Assembly: GCF_042610425.1 (NCBI RefSeq)
Contig: NZ_JBGJZM010000001.1
Location: forward strand, 1,736,001 to 1,800,000
Direction: 5' to 3'
DNA: 64,000 nt
From: Ectobacillus sp042610425
Lineage (GTDB): Bacteria > Bacillota > Bacilli > Bacillales > Bacillaceae_G
The position numbers and the translations under genes are program-made. Shown in pieces: positions 34,469 to 43,107 of the stretch. Each line of letters begins with the position of its first letter. The first letter of the stretch is position 1. The notes under the pieces are model-generated. The model was not told the origin of the DNA. It did no database searches and saw only the letters and a list, made by a program, of their open reading frames with translations.

Positions 34469-36301
34469 TCATCCCTCTTGCTTTGGGAAGTGAAACGCAT
34501 ATAAGAAATATAGAAAATCATCAAAAGGAAGGGACGACTCGCCTTCTAGCTCACCATTTTCAAAAACACTTGTTTTAATGGATTTTCCCCATACTTGAAG
34601 GCTGTCGTTATTTGGATTATAAAAATAAACGCGAATACAGCCATTGGGGTCGAGGCTTACTCTTTGTATAAGTACTGCATGTGCTCCAAGCACCTTACCA
34701 GAATGGTTGTAAATAGTGATGCCAGCAGGCTGAGGAAGCTCTTCATTAACATTTGGATTGTTCGTTGGGTGGTAGTGTCGGTGGAATTTGGCTTCGAACT
34801 CTAAGTCACTATAGACATCTGAAAACCCAGTCCATATGCCTTTTATATGAAAGGCTGGGTTGATCCATTTATGTGGATCATGTACGCGCCCTTGTGCAGT
34901 CTTTAACATTTCAAAATAGATAGAATTAAGGTGAGGAATCAAGAGTAGTGATATTGTATCAATATGAATCTCATCATCCAATGGGACAAGCGGATGCGTA
35001 TCAGAGGAAATAGAATTTCCCTCTATATCAAAAGTGATTGAACCGTGCTCTAGGAAATGATTAAACATTCTTAGCAGCAGAACAGGCTCTTTTTGTGACC
35101 AATAACTGAGTGCTCTTGTGGATTGGCACGTTGGATTAAAGCCTTGACCAATTCCTAGCGGTTGTCCTAATACGCTTATCATTCCCGATATTAGATGAGA
35201 ACGAAGTTCATCCGCATTTGTTATTTTATATACTGCAGAAACCCTTTTATTAATCTTATCATGAATAGGAACTTCCATTAACTTTTTTACTTCTTTAATG
35301 AGTTCGCTGGTAAAAATATCTCTCTGTAACCATCGCATTAAACCATAAATGCTTCTCCTTGTTTTTACCGTTATTGCCGAAGTGATGAGAGAAGAAACAA
35401 AATGTAGATTTAACTGTAGGTTTTCTTTCGCTTTTTTGTCCACGGCCAGTAGGCTCTCCAGCAAGTCTAACTTTTTTTTATTAATATGGTTCAAAAATAG
35501 TGCATGAAACGGTGAAACTAGCCCAGTATGCTTCATTGATTCACGTAATTGCTTGGCCTCTTGGATTAATAATAAATCATTGCTGGAATTCAATTTATTT
35601 TTATAATTTTCCCAAGACGCATCAGCCATATCAGATGGACAATAAACTGCATTTTCATATTGCATTAAGTTTGAATCCCTCTCTTCCAATCCACCCGCTA
35701 ATCTTTTTGCACTGGAAATTAATTTTAGAATTTTGTCAGTTACAATCGGCCTTTGAACGGCGAGATTATTGACTTCCTGATACAGACTTTGAAAAACAAG
35801 TGGTGAAAAACAATGATCTGAGATAAATCCCAAAATTTCTGAGGCCTGTTTGTCTTTGTAAAGCTGTTTTATTCGATTTTCTTCCGTTTCCTTCATTAGT
35901 AGAAGATCCAGGTTCAAAGCCAAAACCTTCGTCAAAAATCCAGTTGCTTCAGACGCAGACATTTCTGGATGTACATATACACCTCTAGCAATGGAAATAA
36001 TTCTCAGTTCACTCAATGCTTCGGCAGTTGCCGTAATACCGCCTGAATGGAGAGTCCCCCTAACAAGTGCAGGATTTAGCTTACCAACATTCTCCCATGG
36101 CTTCCCTGCAAAGACCCCGGATTCATCAAAAAGATGCGCATATAAAAAAAGTTTTTCCAATCCATTCGGTTCTTCTAGAAGGACACCCGCTTCCTCAAGA
36201 ACTTTTTGCTGCAATAACTTTTTATTTGTTGCCGAAGTTCGCCATAACTGATGAAAGGCTTTTTGAAACGAATCCTCTGAAGCAAATTGAAAAAGTCCCA
36301 T
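34469..36301 (-). CDS. Uncharacterised protein with candidate Cys-His-Asn active site (paralogue 1)
   Basis: I set the start at ATG 36301, preceded by GGAAAGGGAAATGGACAT, because it matches the start of the paralogue at 43108; the frame is open further to 36388. About 610 residues. It shares these blocks with the paralogue: GVFAGKPWENVGKL, VLALNLDLLL, VQRPIVTDKIL, HTGLVSPFHALFLN, VLGQPLGIGQGFNPTCQSTR and VLGAHAVLIQRVSLD followed by IRVYFYNPNNDS. Cys in NPTCQS, His in GAHAVLIQR and Asn/Asp in FYNPNND are spaced like papain-fold cysteine peptidases or transglutaminase-like enzymes. The family is unknown to me, and the enzymatic role is inference. It lies behind argD but after a terminator, so it is a separate transcript. 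Confidence 0.7.
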   Translation of the reverse strand: MGLFQFASEDSFQKAFHQLWRTSATNKKLLQQKVLEEAGVLLEEPNGLEKLFLYAHLFDESGVFAGKPWENVGKLNPALVRGTLHSGGITATAEALSELRIISIARGVYVHPEMSASEATGFLTKVLALNLDLLLMKETEENRIKQLYKDKQASEILGFISDHCFSPLVFQSLYQEVNNLAVQRPIVTDKILKLISSAKRLAGGLEERDSNLMQYENAVYCPSDMADASWENYKNKLNSSNDLLLIQEAKQLRESMKHTGLVSPFHALFLNHINKKKLDLLESLLAVDKKAKENLQLNLHFVSSLITSAITVKTRRSIYGLMRWLQRDIFTSELIKEVKKLMEVPIHDKINKRVSAVYKITNADELRSHLISGMISVLGQPLGIGQGFNPTCQSTRALSYWSQKEPVLLLRMFNHFLEHGSITFDIEGNSISSDTHPLVPLDDEIHIDTISLLLIPHLNSIYFEMLKTAQGRVHDPHKWINPAFHIKGIWTGFSDVYSDLEFEAKFHRHYHPTNNPNVNEELPQPAGITIYNHSGKVLGAHAVLIQRVSLDPNGCIRVYFYNPNNDSLQVWGKSIKTSVFENGELEGESSLPFDDFLYFLYAFHFPKQEG

Positions 36302-36650
36302 ATGTCCATTTCCCTTTCCAGCATATTCTTTTACAGTATCATACTGTTTAAATACAAATAGAATTACTAATGAAAAGAAAAAAACCAAATGAGTCGTTCA
36401 GACTAAGAATTGATGGCAGCTTTAGTTGTTAAATTCATTCTTCACTTCACTAGATGAGCGTAAGGTAAATCGAGGTACAGGGCATGCTTATATATTTAAT
36501 ATTATGAATATTTTTAAAATTAAAATATAAATTATTGTTTGATTAATCTAACACAAAATAGTGTACATTACAAATCATTTTGTTGGACACAAACTAAGGA
36601 GCATGGGTTAGGGTGTGATCATGAAATTACCGCTCAATTATTGTACTAGT

Positions 36651-36687
36651 AAAAAAGGACCATGAAATTTTATTTCGGGTCCCTTTT
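36651..36687 (-). terminator. Terminator of the argCJBD operon
   Basis: On the minus strand AAAAGGGACC pairs with GGTCCTTTTTT across a 16-nt loop, 20 bp past the argD stop. Confidence 0.7.
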
Positions 36688-36706
36688 AATCTATCGGTCT
36701 ATTGTA

Positions 36707-37885
36707 TCATTTAATAATCATTGTACTGCTTTTCGGTTGACATGTACTTTTTTCCAAAATTTCTTTTATAATGTTAACTCCATCTAATAGTTCTTCTTTT
36801 GATACGGTAAGCGGGGGCAATATTCGAATGACCTTTTCCCCTGCTGTCAATACGATAAGCCCCCTATTTCGAAGCTCACTTAACAATGTATTTACGGCAA
36901 ACTTGCATTCGATTCCAACCATCAATCCAATACCTCTTATATCCTGTATAATGTTTAAGTGTTTCAAATTAATCAATATTTGCTTAAAGAAAAACTCACT
37001 TTTATCAACAATATCATCTAAAAATTCCTTTTTAAAAATGGCATCCATGGTAGCAATAGCTGCGGCTATCGATACAGGATTTCCTCCAAAGGTCGAGCCA
37101 TGACTTCCTGGGCCAAAAAATTGCGCAAGTTTTCCTTTCCCAATTACAGCGCCGATAGGAAAACCGCTTCCTAATCCTTTGGCTGATGTAATAAGATCTG
37201 GTTCTAAGTCAAAATGTTGGAAGGCGAATGGTTTCCCCGTTCGTCCAATTCCTGTTTGGACTTCATCAATGATTAAAAGTGCACCATGCTGTTTACAAAG
37301 CTCCTGAACCCCCTGTAAAAAATCCATATTTCCAACATGAATTCCACCTTCACCCTGTACTACCTCAATCATAACTGCGGCTACATCATTTCCTATTACA
37401 CTCTTAACCCCTTCGATATCATTATATGAAACATATACAAATGTTTCGAGCATTGGCCCATATCCCTGCTTTATTTTATCTTGGCCTGTTGCTGACATCG
37501 TCGCATAAGTGCGGCCGTGAAAGGAATTTTTAAAGGTGATAATTTTCGTTTTTCCTGTTGCTTTACGAGCTAGCTTAATGGCTGCTTCGTTTGCTTCTGC
37601 ACCGCTATTGGCAAAGAAAACTCGATCCATCCCGGCAGCTTCTGCAAGCATTTTTGCGGCTATCTCTTGGTTTCCACTTTGGAATAGGTTCGATACGTGC
37701 CAATATTGACTGAGTTGCTTAAATACCGCTTCCTCTACATTTTTCGGGCGGTGTCCAAGATTACAGACCCCGATTCCTGAAGTAAAATCTAGATACTTTT
37801 TCCCATTTTTATCTGTAATCGTACTGCCGTACGCTGTTTTAGGTTCAACCTCCCAGCGTGCATAGGTTGCAAATAAGTGATTCAA
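36707..37885 (-). CDS. argD: Acetylornithine aminotransferase ArgD
   Basis: The 392-residue PLP enzyme is of fold type I and makes N-acetylornithine from N-acetylglutamate semialdehyde and glutamate. Visible signatures are YLDFTSGIGVCNLGHRP, FFANSGAEANEAAIKLARK, LLIIDEVQTGIGRTGKPFAF (Asp for the pyridine N) and DLITSAKGLGSGFPIGA (Schiff-base Lys). The ATG overlaps the argB stop by 4 bp (ATGA), and the ribosome binding site AAGGAGCTGATC lies in argB. It is the last gene of the operon. Confidence 0.95.
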   Translation of the reverse strand: MNHLFATYARWEVEPKTAYGSTITDKNGKKYLDFTSGIGVCNLGHRPKNVEEAVFKQLSQYWHVSNLFQSGNQEIAAKMLAEAAGMDRVFFANSGAEANEAAIKLARKATGKTKIITFKNSFHGRTYATMSATGQDKIKQGYGPMLETFVYVSYNDIEGVKSVIGNDVAAVMIEVVQGEGGIHVGNMDFLQGVQELCKQHGALLIIDEVQTGIGRTGKPFAFQHFDLEPDLITSAKGLGSGFPIGAVIGKGKLAQFFGPGSHGSTFGGNPVSIAAAIATMDAIFKKEFLDDIVDKSEFFFKQILINLKHLNIIQDIRGIGLMVGIECKFAVNTLLSELRNRGLIVLTAGEKVIRILPPLTVSKEELLDGVNIIKEILEKSTCQPKSSTMIIK

Positions 37886-38655
37886 TTTTTGATCAGCTCC
37901 TTATGAACAATTCTCGTACCGTTCCATTTACCATTTTCAAAAAATGTTTTTTTACCGGACACGATCATAACACTTTCAACGCCCTTTTCCACAGCATGAA
38001 TCGCTGATTGAACTTTCGGAATCATCCCGCCATTAATTTCACCATTTGCAATATAGGTATCGATCTCATATTTTGTAAGGTCACTGACGAGCGAGCCCTC
38101 AATGAATACTCCATCAACATTGGTAACAAATAGGCATTGTTCTGCATGAAGGGCTTTAGCCACCTCTACTGCCGCATAATCTGCATTAATATTTAGTTTT
38201 TCGCCGTTTTCAGTAATTCCTATCGGAGTAATGACAGGAGTATAGTTTCCATTAATGGCAAGTTCTAAGAATTTTGTATTCACCTTGCTGACTTCTCCAA
38301 CAAAACCAAGCTCTTCACGGTTTATGTAATCAGCTTGTAATAAATGCCCATCGCTACCGCTAATCCCCATTACAGAGAATTGATACTGCTGAAGCATTGC
38401 CACAAGCTTTCTGTTCGTCTGACCTGATAGAATCATTTCAGCAATTTTTAGTGTTTGCTCATCTGTTTTTCGAAGTCCGTTTACAAATTGTGGTTTCACA
38501 TTAAATAATTCTAGCATTTCATTAATATCGGGGCCCCCGCCATGGACAAAGACCAGTTTATAACCTTGGTTTTCCAGTTCGGAAAGACTTGTAAAAAAAG
38601 CGGATGTTAACTCGTCTAAAACACTGCCGCCACATTTGATAACAATATATTTCAT
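37882..38655 (-). CDS. argB: Acetylglutamate kinase ArgB
   Basis: The protein has 257 residues and phosphorylates N-acetylglutamate, the second step to ornithine. KCGGSVLDE and FVHGGGPDINEML (substrate and phosphate loops) and VDGVFIEGSLV with INGGMIPKVQSAIHAVEKG are characteristic. The short length without the N-terminal helix suggests the non-allosteric, linear or cyclic pathway type. It starts 17 bp after argJ ends. Confidence 0.95.
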   Translation of the reverse strand: MKYIVIKCGGSVLDELTSAFFTSLSELENQGYKLVFVHGGGPDINEMLELFNVKPQFVNGLRKTDEQTLKIAEMILSGQTNRKLVAMLQQYQFSVMGISGSDGHLLQADYINREELGFVGEVSKVNTKFLELAINGNYTPVITPIGITENGEKLNINADYAAVEVAKALHAEQCLFVTNVDGVFIEGSLVSDLTKYEIDTYIANGEINGGMIPKVQSAIHAVEKGVESVMIVSGKKTFFENGKWNGTRIVHKELIKN

Positions 38656-38672
38656 CCTATTTTCACCTATCC

Positions 38673-39902
38673 TTACGAACGATAGCTGGCATTGATTTTG
38701 ACATAGTCATAAGACAGGTCACAGCCCCATGCCTTACCAGCTCCATTTCCTACATGCAGATCAACTAAAATTTTTATTAATGGCTGATTTAAATACTTTC
38801 GTGCTTGGTCCTCTGAAAATGCACACGGTACACTATCTTCAAGCATCTTAATATGGTTGATGGAAATATCAACTGTATTAGGATTAATCGTCGCTTTTGT
38901 CTGACCAATAGCACTAATGATTCGTCCCCAGTTGGGGTCGGCACCAAATACAGCGGTTTTCACTAAATTTGACCCAACAATTTGTTTGGCAATTACTCTA
39001 GCTTCCTCATGATCCTTTGCACCTAGTACCTCAACTTCTACTAACTTTGTAGCTCCCTCTCCGTCCATAGCAATTTTCTTTGCTAATTTTTCACAAGCCC
39101 TTGTTAAAAGCTCAACAAATGTTTTCCATTCTGGATGTTCTGGAGTTAACGGATTATTTCTTGCCAGTCCATTCGCCATAACAAGCACCATATCGTTTGT
39201 AGAGGTATCTCCATCCACAGTAATTTGATTAAAAGTATTATTGGTTACACTTTTTAAAGCTTTCGATAAATTCTCAGAAGAAATAGATGCATCCGTTGTT
39301 AAGAATCCGAGCATAGTAGCCATGTTCGGATGTATCATCCCCGACCCTTTTGCCGCACCCCCAATCGTTATGGTTTTGCCCTCGATCATAGTTGAGTATG
39401 CACAGCTTTTCATGACGATATCGGTAGTTAGAATACCAGTTTGAAAATCAACTGCATCACTGTCTAAATTGCCTGGTGATAGTAATTGAATACCGTTAGC
39501 GATTTTATCCATATCTAAAAACTCACCTATAACACCTGTCGATGCAACAGCCACATAATTTTCCTTAATGTTGAATTTCTCAGATATTAAGTAGCGCATT
39601 TTCAATGCATCCTTGTATCCTCTTTCTCCAGTACAAGAATTGGCACATCCACTGTTTACAACAACAGCCTGTAAAAGTCCTTCACTCTCAATGCTTTCTT
39701 GCGTTACTTTTAAAGGTGCTGCTTGGAATTGGTTTGTAGTATAAACTGCAGCAGATGAAGCCGGGATTTCACTAATTATGATCCCTAAGTCTTTTTTAGA
39801 GTAGCGGAGACCAGCATGAACCCCTGAAGTTGTATATCCTAAAGGTGATAATATATTCCCATTTTCAATTTCAACTATGTTATCCTTTAACAATATTTGC
39901 AT
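38673..39902 (-). CDS. argJ: Bifunctional ornithine acetyltransferase/N-acetylglutamate synthase ArgJ
   Basis: The 409-residue protein is self-cleaving between Ala and Thr in HPNMATMLGFLTTD; the Thr becomes the nucleophile. KGSGMIHPNMATM and QITVDGDTSTNDM are conserved. It recycles the acetyl group from N-acetylornithine to glutamate, giving the cyclic route. It starts 12 bp after argC, with AAGGAGGATTCGAA before the ATG. Confidence 0.95.
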   Translation of the reverse strand: MQILLKDNIVEIENGNILSPLGYTTSGVHAGLRYSKKDLGIIISEIPASSAAVYTTNQFQAAPLKVTQESIESEGLLQAVVVNSGCANSCTGERGYKDALKMRYLISEKFNIKENYVAVASTGVIGEFLDMDKIANGIQLLSPGNLDSDAVDFQTGILTTDIVMKSCAYSTMIEGKTITIGGAAKGSGMIHPNMATMLGFLTTDASISSENLSKALKSVTNNTFNQITVDGDTSTNDMVLVMANGLARNNPLTPEHPEWKTFVELLTRACEKLAKKIAMDGEGATKLVEVEVLGAKDHEEARVIAKQIVGSNLVKTAVFGADPNWGRIISAIGQTKATINPNTVDISINHIKMLEDSVPCAFSEDQARKYLNQPLIKILVDLHVGNGAGKAWGCDLSYDYVKINASYRS

Positions 39903-39914
39903 TTCGAATCCTCC

Positions 39915-40949
39915 TTAAGGGTACAAGGGAATGAACTCTAATCCCATTTTTTCATCTAATCCATTCATTAAATTGGCATTTTGAACCGCCTGACCTGCAG
40001 CACCTTTCATGAGATTATCGATTACAGAAACGATCGTTAATCTTCCTGTTCTCTCATCAACATGTAAACCAATATCACAATAATTTGATCCTGATACTTC
40101 GCTTACAGATGGGAAATTACCTTTCTTCCTTATCCTCACAAACGGATTCCTAAAATACTGTTCATTATATAATTCAATGAGACTATCAGTATCCATATTT
40201 GCTGTAAGCTTTACATATATGGTTGCCATGATTCCTCTTGTGATTGGCAGCAAATGGGTATTAAATGTAATAGGTGAAACTCTTGCATTCCAAAGGTTCA
40301 ATTGCTGTTGAATTTCAGGAATATGCTGATGTTCGTTTACCTTATATATTCGAAAATTTTCATTCATCTCGGAGAATAGCAGGCTTTTAGATACAGATCT
40401 TCCAGCTCCGGAAACGCCAGATTTTGCATCAATTATGATTATATCTGGGTCAATCAGTCCCTCTTTTACCACTGGTGCAAGACCCAATAGGGTGGCTGTA
40501 GGGTAACAGCCTGGATTAGCGATTAATTTAGCATCGATAATTTTTTCCTTATTCCATTCGCTTAACCCATATACAAATTTTTTTAATAAACTGTTTTCAA
40601 CTGGTTCGTGCTTATACCATTTCCTATACATTTCTCCATCGGTCAAGCGCAAATCACCAGATAAGTCGATAATTTGAATACCTGTATCCATGAAGGCTGG
40701 AACAAGCTTACTAGATACCCCTGATGGGGCGGCTATAAAAACGATATCTGAATGCTTCGCTATTTCTTCAGCATCGATATGCTCAAGTTTTAAGCTTGTA
40801 ATTCCGTTCAAATGTGGAAACTCTTCATATAACGGAATCTCATCCCTTGTTGTATGGACAGATTGTATACGAAATAAAGGATGATTATGTAATATGCGAA
40901 AAAGTTCGCCACCGCCATATCCAGAAGTACCAATTATAGATACTTTCAT
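39915..40949 (-). CDS. argC: N-acetyl-gamma-glutamyl-phosphate reductase ArgC
   Basis: The 344-residue protein is an NADPH-dependent enzyme for the third step. It has GTSGYGGGELFRIL (nucleotide binding), the active-site Cys in ANPGCYPTATLLG, and the VSGAGRSVSKSLLFSEMNENFRIYKVNEHQHIPEI segment, read in parts. It is the first gene of argCJBD. A ribosome binding site (GAGGAGGATTGTA) precedes the ATG, and a palindrome at 40971-40987 probably serves the arginine repressor. carAB and argF do not follow, unlike in Bacillus subtilis. Confidence 0.95.
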   Translation of the reverse strand: MKVSIIGTSGYGGGELFRILHNHPLFRIQSVHTTRDEIPLYEEFPHLNGITSLKLEHIDAEEIAKHSDIVFIAAPSGVSSKLVPAFMDTGIQIIDLSGDLRLTDGEMYRKWYKHEPVENSLLKKFVYGLSEWNKEKIIDAKLIANPGCYPTATLLGLAPVVKEGLIDPDIIIIDAKSGVSGAGRSVSKSLLFSEMNENFRIYKVNEHQHIPEIQQQLNLWNARVSPITFNTHLLPITRGIMATIYVKLTANMDTDSLIELYNEQYFRNPFVRIRKKGNFPSVSEVSGSNYCDIGLHVDERTGRLTIVSVIDNLMKGAAGQAVQNANLMNGLDEKMGLEFIPLYP

Positions 40950-40970
40950 TACAATCCTCCTCGTGACAGC

Positions 40971-40987
40971 ATGTAATATATATACAT
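40971..40987. promoter_or_regulatory. Candidate ArgR/AhrC operator before argC
   Basis: ATGTAATATATATACAT is a nearly perfect 17-bp palindrome 22 bp before argC, followed on the plus strand by a second weaker one (ATACATAAAATTTATACTTAT). Size, A/T composition and tandem layout fit ARG boxes. Confidence 0.5.
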
Positions 40988-41070
40988 AAAATTTATACTT
41001 ATACTAGGTTTTAAAAATTTATAAAAAGAGCAGCATTGGGGAACTCACCTTGGATATTGGTTTAACCATT

Positions 41071-41637
41071 TCAAGACTTACCATACATTAGTTCTTTCAA
41101 CCAGAGTACATCTGATACTGGCTGAGGATTGCACCCATATAATTCCCTTATTTTAAAAGCATGTACATCATTATAGATTGATTTCATTCGGTCATATACC
41201 CATTGTTCCGTTTTATGTACTGGTGCCCAGCAAAAAACATCCATCATATTCTTCTCATTTGTGACCGTATGAATTCTTTCATACTGAATGGTATTCATCT
41301 TTAAAAAGTTATTATTTTCATAGAATCGAATTCTTTTCTCCGAGCCTGGATCTAAAGGATTAATTGGTTCAACCTCCAGTATAATAGCTTTCCCCTTTGA
41401 TTTTAGCTGGTTAAGAACGATACTCCCTATCCCTTTACCACGGCATTCTCCATTCACTAGAATATAATCAATGAAAATATAATCAGACTGTTCATAATAT
41501 ACAAGCACATGATCTTGGCTTTCCTCTAATTGATACATACCTTCTTTTTCTTGTAAAAGGATTTCAAAATGCTTTTGGGATTTCATTTCCTTTTCAGGAA
41601 AAAATTCTGTCAATCTAGTAAACCAATTGTTCATCAC
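41071..41637 (-). CDS. GNAT-family acetyltransferase (YjbC-like)
   Basis: The protein has 188 residues; GTG 41637 or the ATG next to it can serve as start after AAAGGAGAGCAGT. DYILVNGECRGKGIGSIVLNQLKSKGK carries the acetyl-CoA loop R-G-K-G-I-G, and AIILEVEPINPLDPGSEKRI and IRFYENNNF complete the GNAT fold. It resembles the Bacillus YjbC group as I recall it; the acceptor is unknown. It lies 122 bp upstream of argC on the same strand, but no coupling is evident. Confidence 0.75.
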   Translation of the reverse strand: MMNNWFTRLTEFFPEKEMKSQKHFEILLQEKEGMYQLEESQDHVLVYYEQSDYIFIDYILVNGECRGKGIGSIVLNQLKSKGKAIILEVEPINPLDPGSEKRIRFYENNNFLKMNTIQYERIHTVTNEKNMMDVFCWAPVHKTEQWVYDRMKSIYNDVHAFKIRELYGCNPQPVSDVLWLKELMYGKS

Positions 41638-41865
41638 ACTGCTCTCCTTTTAACATATTCGACATATTTGTCATTTTTATCTAAACGCTTAGAAAAAATC
41701 AATTTTTCAGTAAACTTAAACTTTACAATTTATATTATAATTGTCATTTTGTGTATATTTAATAAAAAAATGTTAATTTTTTGTAAAATTATTTGGAATA
41801 TGTATATTTTTGTTAAAATATAGTTGCGTGATTATTTTAAATATTTATTTAGGACAGGGAGAGTT

Positions 41866-43092
41866 ATGCAGATGGATGTGAACAAAGGGAAAATTACAGC
41901 TTTACTAGGTTGGAGCCTACAAGCAATTGAAGCGATTGACAAAATGAATCGACCATATGTAGTTGTTGGTCCTTCTGAATTTCAGGGTTTTGCTGATACC
42001 AATGGTATTCAGTTTATCCCTTGGAAATTTGAAGATTTAAATGAAAGGTCCGATGAACTCTACCAAAAATTAAAAGATTTTAACACTAAAATTACTGTTC
42101 CAATATACGAGGAAACAGTTGAATGGGCTGGTGCCATGAATGCAAAGCTCCTGAATAGCCCTCGAATTTTCAATAAATCTCTGTTATTGAGAGACAAAGG
42201 TTTGATGAAGCGCAGAGCACAAATAGCAGGCATCCGAGTGGGAGTATTTGAAGAAGCTCAAAACAAAGATGATATATATCGATTTCTAAAAAGAGTAAAT
42301 GAAGCACTGATCAAACTGGATGGGGAGCCGAATGACCCGATTCATGTTAAGCCATTTGATAAAGCTGGTACTGTCGGTCATCGGATGATTCGGGAGCCGC
42401 AGGAAATTGAAAAAATTGATGATTCAGAATTTCCACTTTTGATTGAAAGCCACCTGGAGGGCCAGGAATTCTCGTGCGAAGCTTTTATTCATAATGGCAA
42501 AGTAAAATTCCTAAACATTACGGAATACGTAAAGCTTGGCCACTCCAACTTCGTACCTGCGTCACCTTCACTTGAAAAATGGCGGCCCCAGATTAGAGCG
42601 GCAATTGAGAAGCTAGTCAATGCCTTTGAAATCCAATATGGCATTATTCATCCTGAATTTTTCATTTCACCGGATGGAACATTGAAATTCGGAGAAGTCG
42701 CAGGACGAGTTCCTGGCGGTCATATTTTTCAATGTATCGAACGGGCATATGGATTCAGCCCCTTTCAGGCTCAAGTGCTTTGCAGCGACCCGGATACAAC
42801 AGAAGAAGAACTGGAAGCCTTTTTCCCTAAAGAAGTTGTATCTGCCAAAGGACATGCCGGCAGCTTGATGGTCTATCCAAATGTACAAATCGTAAAAAGA
42901 TTGAATGTACCTGAAGAGATTAAAAACCATCCTTATTTTTTAAAACATGATATGTTCATTCCGTCCTCATCGAAAGTCGCCGAACGAGTGGGGTTTGGTA
43001 ACCATTACGGAACGATTTTTTTCTTTGGAAATGACAGTGAAGTCATAAGGAATCTCATGAAAAAATACGAAAAATACGATTTTTACCTATAA
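41866..43092 (+). CDS. ATP-grasp domain ligase
   Basis: I prefer ATG 41866 (after GGGAGAGTT), giving 408 residues. The ATP-grasp fold is evident: HVKPFDKAGTVGHRMI (nucleotide-binding Lys), FPLLIESHLEGQEFSCEAFI, and YGIIHPEFFISPDGTLKFGE with VAGRVPGGHI (Mg-binding Glu and following loop). The family joins a carboxylate to an amine via acyl phosphate, as in dipeptide and amino-acid ligases. It is followed after 15 bp by the Cys/His/Asn protein gene, so the two form an operon, divergent from the acetyltransferase-argCJBD side. The substrate is unknown. Confidence 0.85.
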   Translation: MQMDVNKGKITALLGWSLQAIEAIDKMNRPYVVVGPSEFQGFADTNGIQFIPWKFEDLNERSDELYQKLKDFNTKITVPIYEETVEWAGAMNAKLLNSPRIFNKSLLLRDKGLMKRRAQIAGIRVGVFEEAQNKDDIYRFLKRVNEALIKLDGEPNDPIHVKPFDKAGTVGHRMIREPQEIEKIDDSEFPLLIESHLEGQEFSCEAFIHNGKVKFLNITEYVKLGHSNFVPASPSLEKWRPQIRAAIEKLVNAFEIQYGIIHPEFFISPDGTLKFGEVAGRVPGGHIFQCIERAYGFSPFQAQVLCSDPDTTEEELEAFFPKEVVSAKGHAGSLMVYPNVQIVKRLNVPEEIKNHPYFLKHDMFIPSSSKVAERVGFGNHYGTIFFFGNDSEVIRNLMKKYEKYDFYL

Positions 43093-43107
43093 GGAGAGAA
43101 ACGAAGG

